A stretch of DNA of 64,000 nucleotides from Talpa occidentalis (lineage: Eukaryota; Chordata; Mammalia; Eulipotyphla; Talpidae), in NCBI RefSeq assembly GCF_014898055.3, contig NW_023601433.1:87119106-87183105 (forward strand), in the 5' to 3' direction. The notes below the pieces were generated by a model. It did not search any database. It saw only the letters and a program-made list of their open reading frames with translations, and was not told where the DNA came from. Shown here piece after piece: positions 13,001 to 25,000 of the stretch. Numbering within the stretch: position 1 is the stretch's first letter; each line of letters opens with the position of its first letter. The position numbers were made by a program, and so were the translations under genes.

Positions 13001-16000
13001 GCTCTAGTAGCTTTTATATCTTTTAATGGGATATTAAAAATTAAATGAAAATGGTTGAAAATGTAAGATTTAACTTAAGATAAGGGATACAGATGATAAA
13101 TTTTAGATCTACTGTCTGTGTATTTAAAATGAAATTAATATTTTGAAAAGAATGTATTTATATTAGTATACAAATTTAAAAAAACTTCTGGAATTACATT
13201 CCAAATATCAGTAGTTTTGTTTCAAGTGTTTCCTAATTAAAACCACATGTACTAATTAGGTAATAAAGAGTAAAAATAACTTCAAAGCTAAGGGATTGAG
13301 ACTATTCATAATATTCAGTTCAATGTGTATGTTATCTCTTGTTTTAGATACTCATTCCTGTCTGGATGGGAAAACATCTCTGAAGATAATGTTCTTTAAT
13401 TCTTGGTCTTTTAAATTATAATGTACTCCTACACTAGTGAAAAATATATTAAGATTTTTATGCTAGGTAACATTACGGAGATTAGGCATGTCACATGTCA
13501 TACAATTTTACATAAATTTGTACTGTATGGAAAAGTAAAAAGTCATATTAAGAAAATAAACAAGTTTTTTAAGGTATATCTCAAGCTGTTTGAAGAGAGT
13601 ACAGAGAACTGTTGTCAAACTCTTGCTTACAAACGTCCCACCAACAAGATTGGTTTGGTTTTCTCCTTGTGTCTTTTTAACAATCACAGAAATTATGCTT
13701 TAGAAGAAAAGCACCAAGTAAAACTAGAAAAACTTTAGATCATTTTGGTGAAAATGAAACCTTCTCACAATGGAGACCGACCGTGGCATAAAACTAGGTG
13801 GATTGGATTAATCGCTGTTTAAAGCAGGAACATACTGTTGTTTTTTTTTTTCTTGTAGGCATTGAGTCTTCTGAAGCATTTGAAGTCGTACAGAAGAATC
13901 TCCCCGCCAGTGGACCTAGAATACCAGTATATGTTGGAACACATGATAACACTGCCTGCAGCTGCCCAAACTAGACTGCCTTTTCACCTGATATTCTTTG
14001 GCACAGCACAGAACTTCTGGAAAATTCTCTGTATGTTCATGAACTTCTTACACATTTTACTGAATAGTCAAAACTTTTTTTTTTTTTAAAGATTTATTTA
14101 ATTTATGTATACAAGAACTGGGGTATAGGCCAGAGGTGTGGGGGGGGGTGAGAGGATTCACCAGAGACAGAGTGGGGAACAGAACAGGCACATCCACTGA
14201 AATACATTACTGAGGAGAGCAGCGGGGAGTCAAGAGAGGTCTGCTGCACCATGTGGGTAGCTCCCTGACCAGGGATCGAACTTGGGCTGCAGTGGCTGCG
14301 GATAGCTTCATAGGTTGCATCTAAATCCCTTGCGCCACCAGGGAGGCCCTCAAAACTTTTTCTTAACCAAATCATGACTTTCCTTGTTTCCTTTCTAGCC
14401 ACAGAACTCAGCGAAGAATCCTTCCCCACCTTGCTCTTAATTTCTAAATTAATGAAGGTAATGGTTTAAAACTTTGCAAGACTTACCTTGATCCTCTAAC
14501 TCAGACCCTGGCTAGAAGGGTTATTGAAAGCTTTTGTGTAAAGCCCTGAAAAGTAAGCATCCAAAGAAGCCTTAACTTTTCTCTCCTTCTCTTTGAAGTT
14601 CTCTTTGGATACTTTGTACGTGTCCATAGCCAAACACGTGTTTGAAAAAAAGCTGAAGCCCAAACTCCTGAAGTTAACACAAGCTAAACCCTCACTCCTG
14701 ATGAACAAGGAATTAACCAAGATCACACAAACCATTGAGTCCTACTTACTGTCTATCGTTAACCCGGAGTGGGCTGTTGCTATTGCCATCAGCCTGGCCC
14801 AAGAAATCCCAGAAGGTATGGATCCTTCCTATAATTGGGCTTAAAGGTGGCGGGCTTGTTATTCTTTGAACTTGTCTCCAAGTGGGTATGAAGCGTGGGT
14901 GCTGTCTCTGCGCTTGTGGCATTGCTAAGGGTTGAAAAGGCTCAGGCCAACTAAGCGAATCCCCTTGCTGGCTGATCAGCCTGCAGGGACGCCAGCACCC
15001 CACAGGGATGCCCACAATCCACCCATCAGTGGGAATGCACATCAGCAACTACTGCCTAACAGCCAAGCAAGTGCTCAGAAGTGAGCCCCTCGCTCTTCCC
15101 ACATTATCAAGCAGGTGCAAACACAGACACTGATTGCCTTAGGTTGGGGTTAGCAAAATGAAAATAACTTAAAAATCACCTTTGGCCAGGAGCTGGTTTT
15201 TTTTTTTTTTTTAAAGATTTATTTATTTATGCATAGAAGAATTGGAGTACAAGCCAAGGTGCAAGGGATGAGAGGATTCACCAGAAACAGAGTGGGGAGC
15301 AGAACAGGAGGATCAACTGAAATCCATTGTTGAGGAGAGCAGCGGGGAGACAGGAGAGGTCTGCTGCACCCTGTGGGTCAGCTCCCTGGCTGGAGATTGA
15401 ACTCGTGCTACAGTGGCTGCGGGTAGCTTTGTAGTGCTGAGACTTGACCCCTTGCAACACCAAGGAGGCCCAGGAACTGGTCTTTAAAAATAGAGCATAT
15501 TCGTAGACTAGAGTGTGAGCAGTTGATCTGCAAAGGTATCCAAGGTGTATGCTCCGTGAGAGCAGCAGGTCGTCCCACAGCACAAGGGGTCCCACCCAGT
15601 TATGACACACACAGGTGGGACCTTCCGGGAGTCCATGGAATCTCCAGAAGAGGAACAGACACTACAGGAGCTGCTGGACTTCCACTTCTTACTTGGTCTC
15701 CACCCATCCGGCCTAAATTGCTTTTTACTATGACTTTACAGCTCTATCATTTTAAAAAATGATCGAGGTGGCTTACCTAATTTGACTAGAATTTGCTTGT
15801 TAATCTTTTCTTTCTCTTCTTAGGTTCCTTCAAGATGTCCAGTCTGAAATTCTGCCTGTACTTGGCCAAGCGGTGGCTACAGAATGTCCCACCTCAGGTG
15901 TGTATGAGCCTGAGACTGGAGGCTCCGCTTCTTTCTCCATGTCCACTGCATTCTCCTAGCAAACCTCGCTGCCCTCTGCGACGCCCCCTTCCAGGGGCTA

Positions 16001-19000
16001 GATGTCCAAAATGAAGAACCACGAGGCTTTGTGTGGATGCTGAGGGATGTAACCAGACAGGGAGGCCCTTGATGGACACAGATGGCTGCTTGCCTCATCT
16101 CAGCCTGGAGATTTTAGAAAATGAGAGTTTCTCTTGGAATTTCTTATCAGGGTGAGAAGCACGAGAAGGCGGAGGCTTTGCTGAAGAAGCTTCACATCCA
16201 GTACCGGCGGTCGGGCACCGAGGCTGTGCTCATCGCCCACAAGCTGAACACCACCGAGTACCTACAAGCCATCGGGAAGCCAGCGCACCTCATTGTCAGC
16301 CTGTACGAGCACCGCAGCATCAGCCAGAGGATCCAGAATTCATCTGGCAGAGACTATCCTGGTGAGCACAAGACCCTTTACCTTTCTGTGCCAGGAAAGG
16401 GATCATTTTGATCTTGTTATCTTTTTTGTGGAGAGTTTGGATTTTTCTTCTCTTAATTCTTCGTCTTGACTATCTCAGATATTCATGCAGCAGCTAAGGA
16501 AATAGCTGACGTGAACGACATTAACTTGGAGAAAATCTGGGACATGTTGCTGGAGAGGTGGCTGTGCCCGTCCCTGAACCCTGAAGTGAGTCCGTGTTGC
16601 CCAGGCTGTCTGTGGCATCTGAGCCGATGGCCTCGCCTCAGAGGCTGGTAATTAGTCCACATCTGTGCCCCTTCTGGACACAGCTCAGAATCTTGAAAAG
16701 GATCCTTTGTTCATTTTAATGCGTGCTGTTACCTGACAAGGTCTAATGGGGTGGCTTACCTTTTTGTTTGAATATTGTTTTGCAATTTTCTCAACTTTTA
16801 ATTGATTCCAGATGAATTCTTGCATAACAGAAGTGGCCTGTGCTTAGATTCAGATTCATGTCTTTATTTTAAAATAATTTTTAATGTACAGAAAAGTAGC
16901 GGTAATATCAGAGAAATTCTGCCTATCCTTTACCCAGATCCCTCCATATTTGCTTTATCATTATCCCTAGACTATATATACATACTCATATTTTTCTGAA
17001 CCATTTGAGAGTCAGTTGCATCCTTTTACCCATTAAGTGTGTATGTCCTAAAAACAAGGTTTTTCTCTTACTTAACCACAGTATGTTTATCAAAGTTGGA
17101 TCCTTTAATGTTGATACAATACAAAGGCAGCCTGGCACCTGTATTGTAACCAGTACAAACTGGTGAAAATGTTATTATTTAACATGTAACGTTACAGTTA
17201 TCCTGACAGTTATCCTGACGCTATTCACAGCAACTTCCTCCTGGTCCCTGGGATCAGGGTCTCTAATCTCTTGATCTGGAGACACTCTGACTTTTCCTTG
17301 TCTTTTATGACTTTTTTTTTTTAAGATTATTTATTTGTTTTTGCACAGAAGAACTGAGGTATAGGTCAGATGTGCAGGGGGTGAAGGGGTGAGAGGATTC
17401 ACCGGAGACAGAGTGGGGAACAGAACAGGTGGATCTACTGAAATGCATTGCTGAGGGGAGCAACGGACGAAACAGGAGAGGTCTACTGTGCCCTGTGGGT
17501 CAGCTCCCTGGCCAGGGATTGAACTCAGGCCGTTGGGGTGATAGCACTGAGACTTAACCCCTAGACCACCGGTTATGTGTTTTTGATAAGAATTTTATAT
17601 AGGTGATAAGTTCTTTTCAGTGATGGGAGACTTTAAAAATAGTATCATTAACATCTAAACTTAAATGCAACTCAGCAATCCGATGACAGAGTTTTCTGCA
17701 TTGTTTTATCTGCATTTTCTGTAGAACTTAATTAGGGTGATCCATAATTCCTTTATCCACTTGGGCCCATCAATGGCCTTGATAAAAATTTTTGTAATTG
17801 TTTTTATAATAGTAAAACTTACTTGATGTTAGATTTTTTAATTAGTTTTTATATCACTTGGCATTAAATTTAAAAAGCATTTTTTACGTATCTACCAAGT
17901 GCAGGGATGTTGCTTGAATGGAAACTGAGGCATCAGAAGCACATCTCAGCCATGTGGAATCTGTGATTCACTCAGAGCCAGTGTATTTAACTTGTATGTA
18001 AGTCTGGGGTATAAAGAGAGTTTTTTGAGGTCAGACGCTGTGCCTGCATCTGGCGCATTGCTGTGCGTATCTCCGTAAAGTATACTGAATTCATGAACGA
18101 CTCATGTAAAATCAAGGGAGACCTTCTCTTTTAAAAATTATCTGATCGGGCCTCCCCGGTGGCACAGCAGTTGAGCGCTGGGTTGCGAAGCTGCCCACAG
18201 CCTCTGCAGCGTCAGTTCGATCCCCGGTCACCGGCGAGGGTCCCACATGGTGTGCAGACATCTGCCGCACACTGCTCCCCTCAGCAGTGTCCTCCGTCTG
18301 TCTGCCTGTTCTGCTCTCCCCTCTGGCTCTGGTGAATTCTCTCACCCCCCCATGCTTCTGACTGTACCCAGTGCTTGTATAAATAAATAAATAAATCTTT
18401 AAAAAAATTTACCAAAAAAATTTAAAAAAAATTATCTGATGGGGGCTTCCCTGGTGGCATGGGGGTTAAGTCTCAATGCTATCATGAGTTTGATCCCTGG
18501 CCAGCAGACCTCTCCTATCTTGCCAACTGCTCCCCTCAGCAGTATACTTTGTTCAATCTGCCTGGTCTATTCCCCATTCTGTCTGGTGAATCCTCTCACC
18601 CCCTGCACCTCTGGTCTGTACAAATAAATAAATAAATAAATCTATCTTTTTTTAAAATGCCCAATGAATTTAAGGTCCAGGAAGATAAGGACATTTGTTT
18701 TGTTCACTTAGGCCGCCTCATGACTGGTACATAGTAAGTGCTCAGGTAATACTTGAATGTGAGCAAACCCATCCTTAGGCAAAAATCGCTACATACTGTG
18801 ATTAATTACACTGTGATTTCTTTGGTATTTCATAATTTTGTATGTTGGGTGTTCATCTAATAGGTTTTCATAAACTTATAAAACTAACAATTCCTCAATT
18901 TATTTCTTTTTTACTTTTTTCAAAGAAATTGTCAGAACTATTTGAACTTCAAGAAGATGAAGCACTACAGAGGTATTCTTCCTTTACTTGACTTTTGTCT

Positions 19001-22000
19001 GCGTAGCCCTGGTAGACATCTTAACAATTTATCAGAAGTTGGTTTTTTAAAAAGACTCTTATTATAACTTGAGTCAGAACCTCTGAGAATGGATTCATGG
19101 ACAGTTGGCTATGGGTCTGTCCCACTATCTCCAGAGAATAAATAAGAAACAGCCAGGATCTAGAATGCCTTGGATTCCTGGAACCTCTGTGGCAGAAGGA
19201 AGCCCCGTTATTAGCTGGGACTCTGGCCCTGGGCCCTGTCTGCTCGCTCATCCTGGTGAACTGGGCTGCTTCAGAGTGGGCCTCCACACCCCTTTCCCCT
19301 TCTGACCTCACACTGAAACCAAGAGAGGCAAGCTGGTTTCCTCGGCTGTGCTTGACCTGGCTGGTTGCGCTCGCCCTTTCAAGAAGACCATATCTGGGCC
19401 CAAATCAAAAAGAATGTGGTGATGCATTCATGACACTGGGAGAGGGAGTGGCAGCATGCAAGCCAGTGCTGTGCCAGTCCTGGCCAGACCCAGAGCAGGA
19501 CAAGCCACCCGTGAAGCCCTGCACCCTACATCAACCCTGCAGATCTGATAGTGAGAAAGAATGCGGGAAGACAACCCCCAGAAAAGAAGTCCTCCTGGTT
19601 TGGGGCAGAGCCGGCCCCACCCACTCTGTCCTTCCTTTCCTCCTCCCACCCCGTTCTTGCTTAGTCTCTTAAAGGAGTTGCCTCTGTATCTACTGTGCCG
19701 GCCAAATGGAAAGCCTCAGAGAGGAACAATTTAAAGAGAGAGAGAAAATGCCAATGTTACAGGGCACACCCTGATATAAAATGGGTTGCCTGAGTGGGTC
19801 CTCACCCGCATTAATAAGTCCTTAAAGGGGACTTATTAATGCTAAACTGCAGACACACACAAAAGGTTGATAAAAGGTTTATTTACAAGGGAAGGGGAAA
19901 TGGAGAAATGAATAACTCAGGGAGAAAAGGGGGAGATGAGTTTGTAAATGTATCCCTACCTGTTCCGCTGACCTGGAATCCCAATGACCCACCGAGCTCA
20001 CGAAAAACCTAGCATGCCATGTGGCCAAGAGGGCGAACCCCCACCCCGGCCACATGGCCGGTTAAATACTCAAATGGAGAGCCTGGTTGCTTAACTCCGC
20101 CCTCAGGTCCTTGCAGCCTTCCCTTTGGTGATCATGGGATTTGTAGTTCCCAGTGTCGTGGGGTGGAGTCCACAAGCCTGTATGGAGTTTGCTCAGGACA
20201 TCCTTTCCCCCTAACACCAAGATAGAAACCCCCAAGGGTATCCCATGCCAGTGTTGTGACTTCCTGCCTTTCCCACAAGAGCTCCACCTGCCTTGCTGGG
20301 CCCGTTGGGTGCCCATCTCTGTGGGGGCCCGTAGGCTGATCTTGAGGTCCTGGGAACGGGGATCCTGCGTGCATAGGGTTCTGCATCCTTAGCAGCTGTG
20401 GTGTGTATGAATTTCTTAAATAGAATTTAATCAGAGCTCGCAAGCCTTTCTTAGATGAGGGGATGCGACTGAGCGTTGCTGGTGTTTATTACCCGCTTTT
20501 GGGCATGAGTTGTTCGGGACGGCTAAGCAGCCTTTAAAGGGGGAAGCAAACATTCCCTTGTGCCATCGCCTTCCAGTTTGGGGTGGCTCATGACTTCCTG
20601 TGGACACTGAGACAGGGCTGGTCGCTACCTTCTGACGCGTGTACCTGTGTTTTGTTTCCAGAGTCCTGTATCTCCTCCAGTCTTGGCCGATGGATCACAG
20701 TTCAAGGATTCTCTTTCTTCTGGCCACATCAGCTACGACTGTAAGTCCAGAAACTGTGGTCAAGGCTCATCTTTGCATCTCAGCTTAACATCTTTTCCTG
20801 CCTCTTCACCACGCTTGCCCTTATTAACAGATGACTAAGATAATGATCCCTCACATCCCTCACACCAGGACGGTAATGCCTGGCACGCTCCACTGCCAGT
20901 GGCCTGTCACATCCTGCTTGTGGGCTAGTCCACTGTGCACGGGGGGCCGTCCCGCAGCTCCCCCACTTCACAGTTACTCCCGGCTTAGTGGGTTAGTCGA
21001 CATTCAAGGACCAGGGTCAAACCCATCCGCCCAGGGAGAAGACCCCACTCCAGCCGGCAGCTCTGCGTGACCTGGTCTCTCTCTCCAGTCAGCAGCTCCC
21101 CTTCTCCCTCCCCCTGAACTCAGACTCCCTCCCCATGAAGTCAACACATCCTTCAGGCTTGAGCAATAGGAGCCTGGGCCTTGGAGCAGGAAGTGGAAGG
21201 GCTGCAGCCAAGAGGCAAATGGGCCTAGGAAGAAGGGGGAAAGTAAAATCTGCGATGCCAACTGTATGTCCTTGACAGCAAGGGGCCGGGGGACTCCTCT
21301 CCTTATTCTTTGCATATTAGTTTATCTGACAGCCACCACCCCCCTTTTCTTTTTTTTATTTTTTTTAAAAGGCATCCATTTCTTTTAAACAGCCTTTTTT
21401 TTTTTTTTTTTTTTTAAAGATTTATTTATTTATTTATACGAGCACTGGGTACAGTCAGAAGCGCAGGAGGGGGAGAGAATTCACCAGAGCCAGAGCGGGG
21501 AGCGGAACAGGCAGAAGGACCGAAGCACACTGCTGAGGGGAGCAGCGGGTGGCAAGAGAGGTCTGCACGCCATGCGGGACCCTCCTCCGGAGCTGGGGAG
21601 CGGCCGGGATCGAACCGGCGCTGCAGAGGCTGCGGGCAGCTTCGCAGCCCAGCGCTCAACCGCTGCGCCACCGGGGAGGCCCCCCCTTTTCTTAAAGATT
21701 TATTTATTTATGTATACAATACTTAGGGTGTAAGCCAGAGGTATGGGGGGGTTGAGAGGACTCACCAGAGACAGAGTGGGGAACAGAACAGGCAGACTGA
21801 TTGAAATACACTGCTGAGGGGAGCAGCGGGAAGACAGGAGAGGTCTGCTGCACCATGTGGGGCTCAGGGTTGGCCGGGGATAGAACTTGTGTTGCAGAGG
21901 CTGCAGATAGTTTCACAGTGCTGTGCTTAGCCCCTTGTGCCACCAGGGAGGGATCCCCCCCTTTTTTTTTTTTTTTTTTTTTATGTAAAAATGATGTTCC

Positions 22001-25000
22001 CTGAAAACTGGCTCTTCAGCTCACCCCCAGTCGCACAAGTGATTTCCTTGAGAAGCCACAGAGACAGCCCAGGAGAATGGGGAACCCGCTCTGACTACTC
22101 CCAGTGTGGGATCAGTGTGAATTCAGTCAGTGTCAGGGGTGGGGTTTAATAAAATTAAATTTCACCACTTCATCAAGAGCTTCCTTGAGTGAAAGTCGCC
22201 TGGTTCCAGCGTGGCAGAGACAGAAGCCTCTGGTGGCCGGGGGCACTCAGCGGCCAGCATAGAGAGCAGCACCGTGTCTAGGGCGGAGCTTCTTTGTATT
22301 ATCAGGAAAACAGTTTTGACCCTTTCCCTCCCGAGAGTCTGAGGTCCACGCCAGCGTCCATGGACCACACTTGGAGAATCACTGTTCCAAGCTCTGGGTT
22401 CTCAAAGGGCAGCGATCGACTCTAGTTTGTTTTTGTTTTTGTCTTTGTTTTTGTTTAAATATATAACAATAATTGTTTATTGCATTTTTATCAACTAATT
22501 TTTTAAACATTTTTGAAAACAAGGAGTGCGACCCATGCCCTCTTTGGTCTTGCAGACGCTGGGTACGTGCCAGTTGACCTTTGCCCACAGGACGCGAGCT
22601 CTTCAGTGCCTCCTCTCTTTGGCTGACAAGGAAACAGTAGAATCCCTCTTCAAAAAGCCCCTTGAGAAAGTGAAGTAAGTGGACTTTTAAATGTATTTAT
22701 TGAAGTCACGTTGCCCCGTAGCCTCATGTACTTCACGACGTGCGTCACAGGTGCCGTCCTGAGAATGGCCACACGCACGCACGCATGGTGGTGGTCCCTC
22801 GGTGGGGGCGGGGGGCGCCATCAGCAAATTCCGTCACCTGCGTCTCTCGTGGCTCACTGCCCAGTTCGCTTCTCTACACCTGCACTACCTTCAAACTACC
22901 GTTATTTTTAACTTTCTTCATTCTAGCAGGTAGAATTTTTGAAATTGTTTTAAGCAATAGGGGACAGAGGGCTTTTTGAGAACATCCAAGCTCTCCCTTT
23001 GTGGAAGTTCCTGGAGTGGCCGCAGACGCCAGTCCTTGCCCTGAATGTCCTTGACCTCGTAGCAGAGGGCAGACCTTGGAGAAGAGCTTGTTGGGCTCCT
23101 GTCTCGGAGACGCTGAGAAACTGAATGTTTTCTTCATCCTGCTCAAACTGCTTTCTCTCTAACGTTACCTCTGGTGAATGTATTCTGAAGCCAAAGAGAG
23201 AGCCCTGGAAACGCACTGCCTCGCGTCCCACCTGGTGCTTTTGCTCTCCCTGGGAATGTGGCCCTTGAGAACGATCCCCCACCTACCTGTTTTCCAGATC
23301 GTACATGAAATGTATAACTTTCCTGGCATCCTTTGAGGCTTTGAACATCCCCATCACATATGAATTATTTTGCAACAGTCCTAAGGAAGGAATGATTAAG
23401 GGTCTGTGGAAGAACCACAGCCACGAACCCATGGTAAGTGCCGGGTCGCCCCCATCTGCACAGCGTCCTCACTCAGTCGCCTGGAAGACAGACGCAGAGA
23501 CGCTCTTCTGCCTCTGAGACCTTCCCTGCCCCATCTGCCAGGTGTCAGTGCAACCTGGGAGCGCCCTTGCACTCCCCCCTAAAGCCCACGGCCTAAAGCA
23601 CCCCTCCCGAGAGAGAGCCATACCTTCCCAAGGCCTGTCTGCCCAATCCCCCAACCCAGCTTCCCTTTGGGAATTCAGACTCTGAGGCAGTTGGAGCCCA
23701 GGGAAGGAAGGGCTTGGGCTCTGCAGGCAAACAGTTCTTGGACAGAAGGAAGAAAGGGGGGCAGGAGCCTGACGTAATATTGGTGATCCATGACAGCAAG
23801 AAAGAAAAAGAATAATCTTAACCTCTTTTTGCCCCTTTTTCTTAGAAAGTTGGGGGTGTTGACAGCGCCTGGGCAGCCGCATACTGAGATGATAAGTTTG
23901 TGAGGAAGCTGCCCCACCTTTTCCCAAGGTGGTTTGATTTCCTGGTGTCTTGAAGCAGTGTTATTTTTGTCTCCGATAGGCGGTAAGGTTGGTGACGGAA
24001 CTTTGTCTGGAATACAAGATCTTTGACCTGCAGCTTTGGAACGGACTCTTGCAAAAACTTCTTGGCTTTAATATGGTGAGTGAGACTCGGCGTCCTCACG
24101 AGCCAGCAGTGGGGCCCAACGCCTTGGCCCAGCTGCTCCACCCACCCCAGCTCATCCCAATCATCAGGCAGGGGTTTGTAATTGTGATTGTGCCGCCAGC
24201 ATAAAGAACTTGGTGGTGGACCAAAGAACGTGCAGGCTTAATATTTCATCTCGAAATTTTCCATTTTGGTGGTCCCCAAAACCTTTGTTTTACCTGTTTT
24301 ACAGATTCCTTACCTAAGGAAAGTTTTAACAACCATTTCCAGTGTCCATTCTCTGTGGCAGGTAAGTGGTATTTTAAAATTCAGCTTGTTAGAATTTCAC
24401 CTTTGTACTCAGCGGCCTTGTGTCTGCTGGGCACATGGGGGAGAACAGAACCATCTGCTGCAGGAGGGGGTTCCCTTAATGTGTGCCTGGGCCCGCAGCA
24501 CTCACCCAGGCATAGCCTCCTCCAGGACCTTCCTGTCCCCAGTTCTCTGGGCTCAAGAGTCACATCTCATTTACGCGCTTCAGACACTTGTTCTACTGAA
24601 ATGTCTGCCAGTGTAATTCTCTAACACACATCCGACTGCCCGTCTTAACTTTAAAGTCAGAGACCGAATCTTACTCTTTTCTAAATACCCAAGTTGTGTG
24701 CCCACATAGCCATTATAATATAATATATAGAGAAATCTCTAACTTGCTCTTAGTTTATTAAATTAAAACATTCTAGAAAATATGCCAGCTAAAACTAGGA
24801 CATTCTCCTTTACTGTTCCCCTTGATAATTATCTCTGGGAGGTAAAAGCTGTTTACAATTTCATATTTTTTTCCTAGAGCTTTCCTGTTAGTATAAAAAT
24901 ATGCGCGTGTGTATCAATACATTTTGCACATGTAAATGCAATCACATAATGTCAGCTGTGAGCACAGGGCGTTAAAGAACATTCAGTGTCCCGGCCGTGA

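Larger units (their letters stand above)
19755..20216 (-). mobile_element. solo LTR of an endogenous retrovirus
   Basis: This 462-bp element read on the minus strand begins TGTTAGGGGG and ends CCCTGTAACA, with matching TGTTA/TAACA ends. It is flanked by the 4-bp duplication CCAA (19751-19754 and 20217-20220). A TATA-like TATTTAA lies at 20062-20068 (minus) and an AATAAA signal at 19878-19883 (minus), placing U3, R and U5 in the normal order. No internal retroviral sequence remains, so it arose by LTR-LTR recombination. A ZNF143-like motif lies at 20136-20151. Confidence 0.85.
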
